A stretch of 8,198 bases of DNA. It comes from Clostridia bacterium. GTDB lineage: Bacteria > Bacillota_A > Clostridia > Oscillospirales > Acutalibacteraceae. Under the pieces are notes generated by a model, which ran no database searches, was not told where the DNA came from, and saw only the letters and a program-made list of their open reading frames with translations. The stretch spans positions 1 through 8,198 of the forward strand of contig JAILQN010000276.1 in the NCBI GenBank assembly GCA_024699005.1. Direction: 5' to 3'. The position numbers and the translations under genes are program-made. Of the stretch, positions 5,230-8,198 are shown piece after piece (within the stretch, counting starts at the first letter, position 1; each line of letters opens with the position of its first letter).

Positions 5230-5238
5230 TGAACGGCT

Positions 5239-6666
5239 ATCGCGTCCATACTGAGCGTCGGTATAGATATCGGCACGTCGACAACTCAGGTGATTTTCAG
5301 CAGGATCACGCTGGACAATACCGCAGGGTACTTTTCCGCTCCGCGGATATCGATAGTCGATAAGGAGATTGTCTATAAGGGCGGTATCTTTTTCACCCCG
5401 CTCAAAAGCCGGTCGATAATCGACGGCGACAAAGTCAGGGATATAGTCGCTTCCGAGTTCGGCAAAGCCGGATTTACTCCGAGGGACGTGGACACCGGCG
5501 CGGTAATTATCACAGGCGAGAGCGCCCGGAAGGAGAACGCCGCCGCCGTGCTGCAGAAGCTGAGCGACTTTGCCGGGGAATTCGTGGTCTCCACCGCGGG
5601 ACCGGACCTTGAGTCCATAATCGCGGGCAAGGGCAGCGGTGCTTATCAGTACAGCATGGAGAACGAATGCCGCGTCGTCAATATAGACGTGGGCGGCGGC
5701 ACCAGCAATATCGCGCTTTTCGACTGCGGAGAAGCTGTGGACAAGGCGTGCCTCGATATAGGCGGCAGGCTGATCCGCGTAGACAGGGAGGGGAATATCT
5801 CCTACGTCAGTCCGGCGGCTTACGAGGTCGCGGAGAGCCTGGGGATACTCATTGACGTCGGCGCGAAAGCCGATCCTGCGGTGCTTTCCGGGATTACGGA
5901 CGAAATGGCGTGTCTGCTGGCTCAGGCCGTGGGGCTGCTTCCCAGAACGCCGCTGCTGGAGCGTCTTCGCACTCCGAACAGCGCAAGGATCGGCGATCTG
6001 AGCGCAAAGTATATTTGCTTCTCGGGCGGCGTGGCGGACTGTTATTATAACGATAAGGAGAGGGACGTCTTTGAGTTCGGCGATATCGGCGTGCTGCTGG
6101 CACGGTCGATAAGGCGTTGCGAAGCGTTTTCGAAAATAAGAGTCATCGGCGCCGGGGAGACCATCCGCGCGACGGTCGTCGGCGCGGGCACGTATACCAC
6201 TTCGCTCTCCGGAAGCACGATATTCTATACTCCGGGGATATTTCCCGTGAAAAACGTGCCGGCGCTGAAGCTCGGTGAAGAGGAACAGGCGGACTGCCTG
6301 AAGGAATCCGGGCGCGCGCTCTACGACCGCTGCCGCTGGTTCCTGGATCAGAGCGATTTGCCGCATATGGTGCTGTCTCTGCCCGGGCTTGACAATCCGA
6401 CTTATCAGGAGATCAAGACCCTCGCGCGGAGCATAACGGACGCCATGGACAGGGTTCTGCCGGAGCATGAGCCAATCATCGTAGTCACGGAGACTGATAC
6501 CGCGAAGGCGCTGGGCATAGCCATGAGGAGCTTTATCGGAGACAAAAGAAGGATCGCCGCCATCGACAGCATAAAGATCGACGTGGGCGATTTCGTGGAC
6601 ATAGGCAAACCGCTGATGGACGGACTGGTTGTGCCTGTTATAGTCAAGACGCTGCTGTTCGGATAA
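5239..6666 (+). CDS. eutA: ethanolamine ammonia-lyase reactivating factor EutA
   Basis: EutA is the ATP-dependent chaperone-like factor that swaps damaged adenosylcobalamin out of ethanolamine ammonia-lyase. It has the actin/Hsp70-like ATPase pattern: phosphate-1 loop GIDIGTSTTQ (residues 8-17), phosphate-2 loop NIDVGGGTSN (148-157), and FSGGVAD (261-267) and GAGTYTTSLSGST (315-327) further on. At about 475 residues it is full length. Homologues begin a few residues before ILSVGIDIGTSTT. Here the frame is closed by a TGA at 5230 and only ACG, ATC, ATA or CTG codons are available before that motif. I chose ATC 5239 (expected position, 9 nt after AAGGAG). The first standard start, GTG at 5290, would delete the phosphate-1 loop. 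So eutA either uses a rare start codon, carries a start-codon mutation, or the base is a sequence error. eutB follows after 3 nt. Confidence 0.9.
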   Translation: MASILSVGIDIGTSTTQVIFSRITLDNTAGYFSAPRISIVDKEIVYKGGIFFTPLKSRSIIDGDKVRDIVASEFGKAGFTPRDVDTGAVIITGESARKENAAAVLQKLSDFAGEFVVSTAGPDLESIIAGKGSGAYQYSMENECRVVNIDVGGGTSNIALFDCGEAVDKACLDIGGRLIRVDREGNISYVSPAAYEVAESLGILIDVGAKADPAVLSGITDEMACLLAQAVGLLPRTPLLERLRTPNSARIGDLSAKYICFSGGVADCYYNDKERDVFEFGDIGVLLARSIRRCEAFSKIRVIGAGETIRATVVGAGTYTTSLSGSTIFYTPGIFPVKNVPALKLGEEEQADCLKESGRALYDRCRWFLDQSDLPHMVLSLPGLDNPTYQEIKTLARSITDAMDRVLPEHEPIIVVTETDTAKALGIAMRSFIGDKRRIAAIDSIKIDVGDFVDIGKPLMDGLVVPVIVKTLLFG

Positions 6667-6669
6667 AAT

Positions 6670-8034
6670 ATGATATTGAAAACAACTCTCGCAGGAAAGG
6701 TGTTCTCCTTCCGCTCGGTAAAAGAGGTGCTCGCGAAAGCGAACGAAGAGAAATCCGGCGACAATCTCGCCGGGGTAGCGGCTTCGTCCGCGCTCGAGCG
6801 CGTCGCTGCGAAGGAAGTGCTCAGCAACCTGCTCGTGCGGGATATCCGCGAGAATCCCGTAGTGCCGTATGAGGAGGACGAGGTCACCCGCATCAATCAG
6901 GACGGGCTCGACTCCTCGGTCTACGAGCGCATCAAGGGCTGGACCATGGCTCAGCTGCGCGAATACATCCTTGCGTTTTCCACTACAGAGGAAGATATAA
7001 AAACACTCGGCAAAGGACTTACGGCGGAGGTCGTCGCCGGCGTATGCAAGCTGATGAGCAATCTCGACCTCATCTACGCCGCGAACAAGGTGCGCATAAC
7101 AGCCACCTGCAACACGACTATAGGCAGGCGCGGCTGTCTTTCCACCCGTCTGCAGCCGAACCACTCGACGGACAACGTGGAGGGCATAACGGCGTCCCTG
7201 TTCGAGGGCCTCAGCTACGGCTGCGGTGACGCCCTTCTGGGTCTCAACCCCGTGAACGACACCGTCTCCAGTCTTTCGGAAGTTCTGAAGCGCTTCGACG
7301 AGGTCAAAAACAAATTTGAGATACCTACACAGATATGCGTTCTGGGGCATATAACCACTCAGATCGAGGCGGTCCGGCGCGGCGCTCCCTGCGATATGAT
7401 ATTCCAGTCCATTGCCGGCAGTCAGAAGGGCAACAGCGCTTTCGGCTTCAGCGCGGACACGGTCAGGGAAGCGCAGGCTCTCCTGCGCGAAAAAGGCACC
7501 GCCAAGGGACCGAACGTGCTTTATTTCGAAACCGGTCAGGGCAGCGAGCTCTCCTCGGACGCCCACTTCGGCGCGGATCAGGTCACTATGGAATCGCGGT
7601 GTTACGCTTTTGCCCGCGAGTTCGGACCGTTCATGGTCAACACTGTCGTCGGCTTCATCGGTCCCGAATACCTGTACAACAGCAAGCAGGTCATAAGAGC
7701 GGGCCTCGAGGACCATTTCATGGGCAAGCTCTCCGGCATACCGATGGGCTGCGACTGCTGCTATACCAACCATATGATGGCGGATCAGAACGATATAGAG
7801 GATCTTGCGCTGCTGCTCGGCTCCTGCGGAGTCAACTATATTCTCGGAGTCCCCACGAGCGACGACGTAATGCTCAATTACCAGACCAACGCCTATCACG
7901 ACGTTTCCACGATACGCGAGATACTTGATCTGCATCCCATAGACGAATTCGAGCGCTGGCTTGAAAAGATGGGCATAATGGCAAACGGCAGACTGACGGA
8001 GATCGCAGGAGATCCGACGATTTTTACGAGGTAA
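6670..8034 (+). CDS. eutB: ethanolamine ammonia-lyase large subunit EutB
   Basis: EutB is the catalytic heavy chain of adenosylcobalamin-dependent ethanolamine ammonia-lyase, which converts ethanolamine to acetaldehyde and ammonia. The 454-residue length matches E. coli EutB. The N-terminus MILKTTLAGKVFSFRSVKEVLAKANE aligns with the family without gaps, which fixes the start. The active-site residues known from the E. coli enzyme are present at the same numbers: Arg160, Gln162, Asn193, Glu287, Phe329 and Asp362. The barrel motifs CNTTIGRRGCLSTRLQPNH and FETGQGSELSSDAHFGADQ are intact. Ribosome-site complementarity ahead of the ATG is weak (CGGAT), so translation is probably coupled to eutA. 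The enzyme needs the small subunit EutC to bind cobalamin, and eutC is not seen before the window ends. Confidence 0.97.
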   Translation: MILKTTLAGKVFSFRSVKEVLAKANEEKSGDNLAGVAASSALERVAAKEVLSNLLVRDIRENPVVPYEEDEVTRINQDGLDSSVYERIKGWTMAQLREYILAFSTTEEDIKTLGKGLTAEVVAGVCKLMSNLDLIYAANKVRITATCNTTIGRRGCLSTRLQPNHSTDNVEGITASLFEGLSYGCGDALLGLNPVNDTVSSLSEVLKRFDEVKNKFEIPTQICVLGHITTQIEAVRRGAPCDMIFQSIAGSQKGNSAFGFSADTVREAQALLREKGTAKGPNVLYFETGQGSELSSDAHFGADQVTMESRCYAFAREFGPFMVNTVVGFIGPEYLYNSKQVIRAGLEDHFMGKLSGIPMGCDCCYTNHMMADQNDIEDLALLLGSCGVNYILGVPTSDDVMLNYQTNAYHDVSTIREILDLHPIDEFERWLEKMGIMANGRLTEIAGDPTIFTR

Positions 8035-8198
8035 TAAGTTCCAAGTTCTTAGTTCTAAGTAAGTGCTGAATAATTCGGTGTATGCAGATTGCCGAGATAT
8101 TTTTTCGGCAGCTGAAACAAAAAGCGCAGGCAATACTTTGTGTATTAACGAGCATTTTTGTGACAGATGCCGGAAAAAGAGCCGGCAAGATGTATGCA
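8035..8198. other. eutB downstream region with three small hairpins, no gene seen
   Basis: The segment opens with short AGTTC repeats (8038-8060). It then carries three small stem-loops: TGCCGA/TCGGCA (8090-8095, 8105-8110), AATAC/GTATT (8132-8136, 8142-8146) and TGCCGG/CCGGCA (8168-8173, 8182-8187). GTATGCA occurs at 8080-8086 and again at the window edge (8192-8198). None is a clear terminator. GTG 8160 and ATG 8167 open frames to the edge but have no ribosome site, and neither reads like EutC. Confidence 0.4.

Noticed and set aside
5176..5238. Cobalamin riboswitch or EutV-type (ANTAR) antiterminator target ahead of eutA
   Set aside because: The leader is only about 60 nt and AT-rich, with no B12-box, no paired hairpins with hexanucleotide loops and no terminator between promoter and gene.
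5191..8133. 980-codon open frame on the minus strand
   Set aside because: It lies antisense to eutA and eutB, whose plus-strand products are unmistakable; it is a by-product of GC-rich codon use and has no protein-like motifs.
8160..8198. Start of eutC or another gene at GTG 8160 or ATG 8167
   Set aside because: Only 10-13 codons are visible, with no ribosome site and no EutC-like N-terminus, and they overlap a small hairpin.

Overview
The window reads as accessory-rich chromosome of a gut-type Clostridia bacterium (Bacillota; Oscillospiraceae-like is my best guess). The signs are a type I dockerin with the 'DAR..LR' repeat style, Gram-positive promoters and AGGAGG-type ribosome sites, an IS1182-type transposase, and a B12-dependent ethanolamine ammonia-lyase operon of Firmicutes type. 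Codon and base use is GC-rich in the eut genes, the transporter and the dockerin remnant, and visibly more AT-rich in the esterase and the IS.

Layout. 1-1563 is a graveyard of gene ends. It holds the 3' part of a GPH/MFS sugar transporter with its 5' end missing (128-1063), a small palindrome resembling an IS end (1066-1099), a tandem array of tiny hairpin modules beginning GTGAAGT (1101-1236), and the last 108 codons of a dockerin protein (1237-1563). At 1580-1911 lies a second, larger palindromic element built the same way from GTGAAAT modules and flanked by a 9-bp direct repeat, so it looks like a MITE. A truncated FAD oxidoreductase with an unusual Cys-pair plus amphipathic-helix tail (2023-2772, minus) and an alpha/beta-hydrolase esterase (3192-4067, plus) diverge from a shared intergenic region with a recognisable promoter for each. 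They carry a similar amphipathic segment, at the C-terminus of one and the N-terminus of the other. 4170-4832 is a decayed IS1182-type element: left end, terminator-like hairpin, and a transposase with a nonsense codon. It is cut off exactly where a second, base-identical 98-bp copy of the GTGAAGT element begins (4833-4930, modules continuing to about 4964).

From 5086 the sequence becomes an ordinary operon: a terminator, a good sigma-A-type promoter, then eutA (reactivating factor) and eutB (ethanolamine ammonia-lyase large subunit) 3 nt apart. EutB keeps all the active-site residues known from E. coli at identical positions. eutA has no ATG/GTG/TTG where the family's N-terminus begins; the codon in the expected place is ATC. 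The small subunit gene eutC does not begin in the remaining 164 nt, which contain only small hairpins.

No complete defence or otherwise undescribed multi-gene system is visible. The most unusual content is the two related families of modular hairpin elements, which coincide with several gene breaks here, and the shared KI..F...I..FF..LFG segment on two unrelated neighbouring enzymes.
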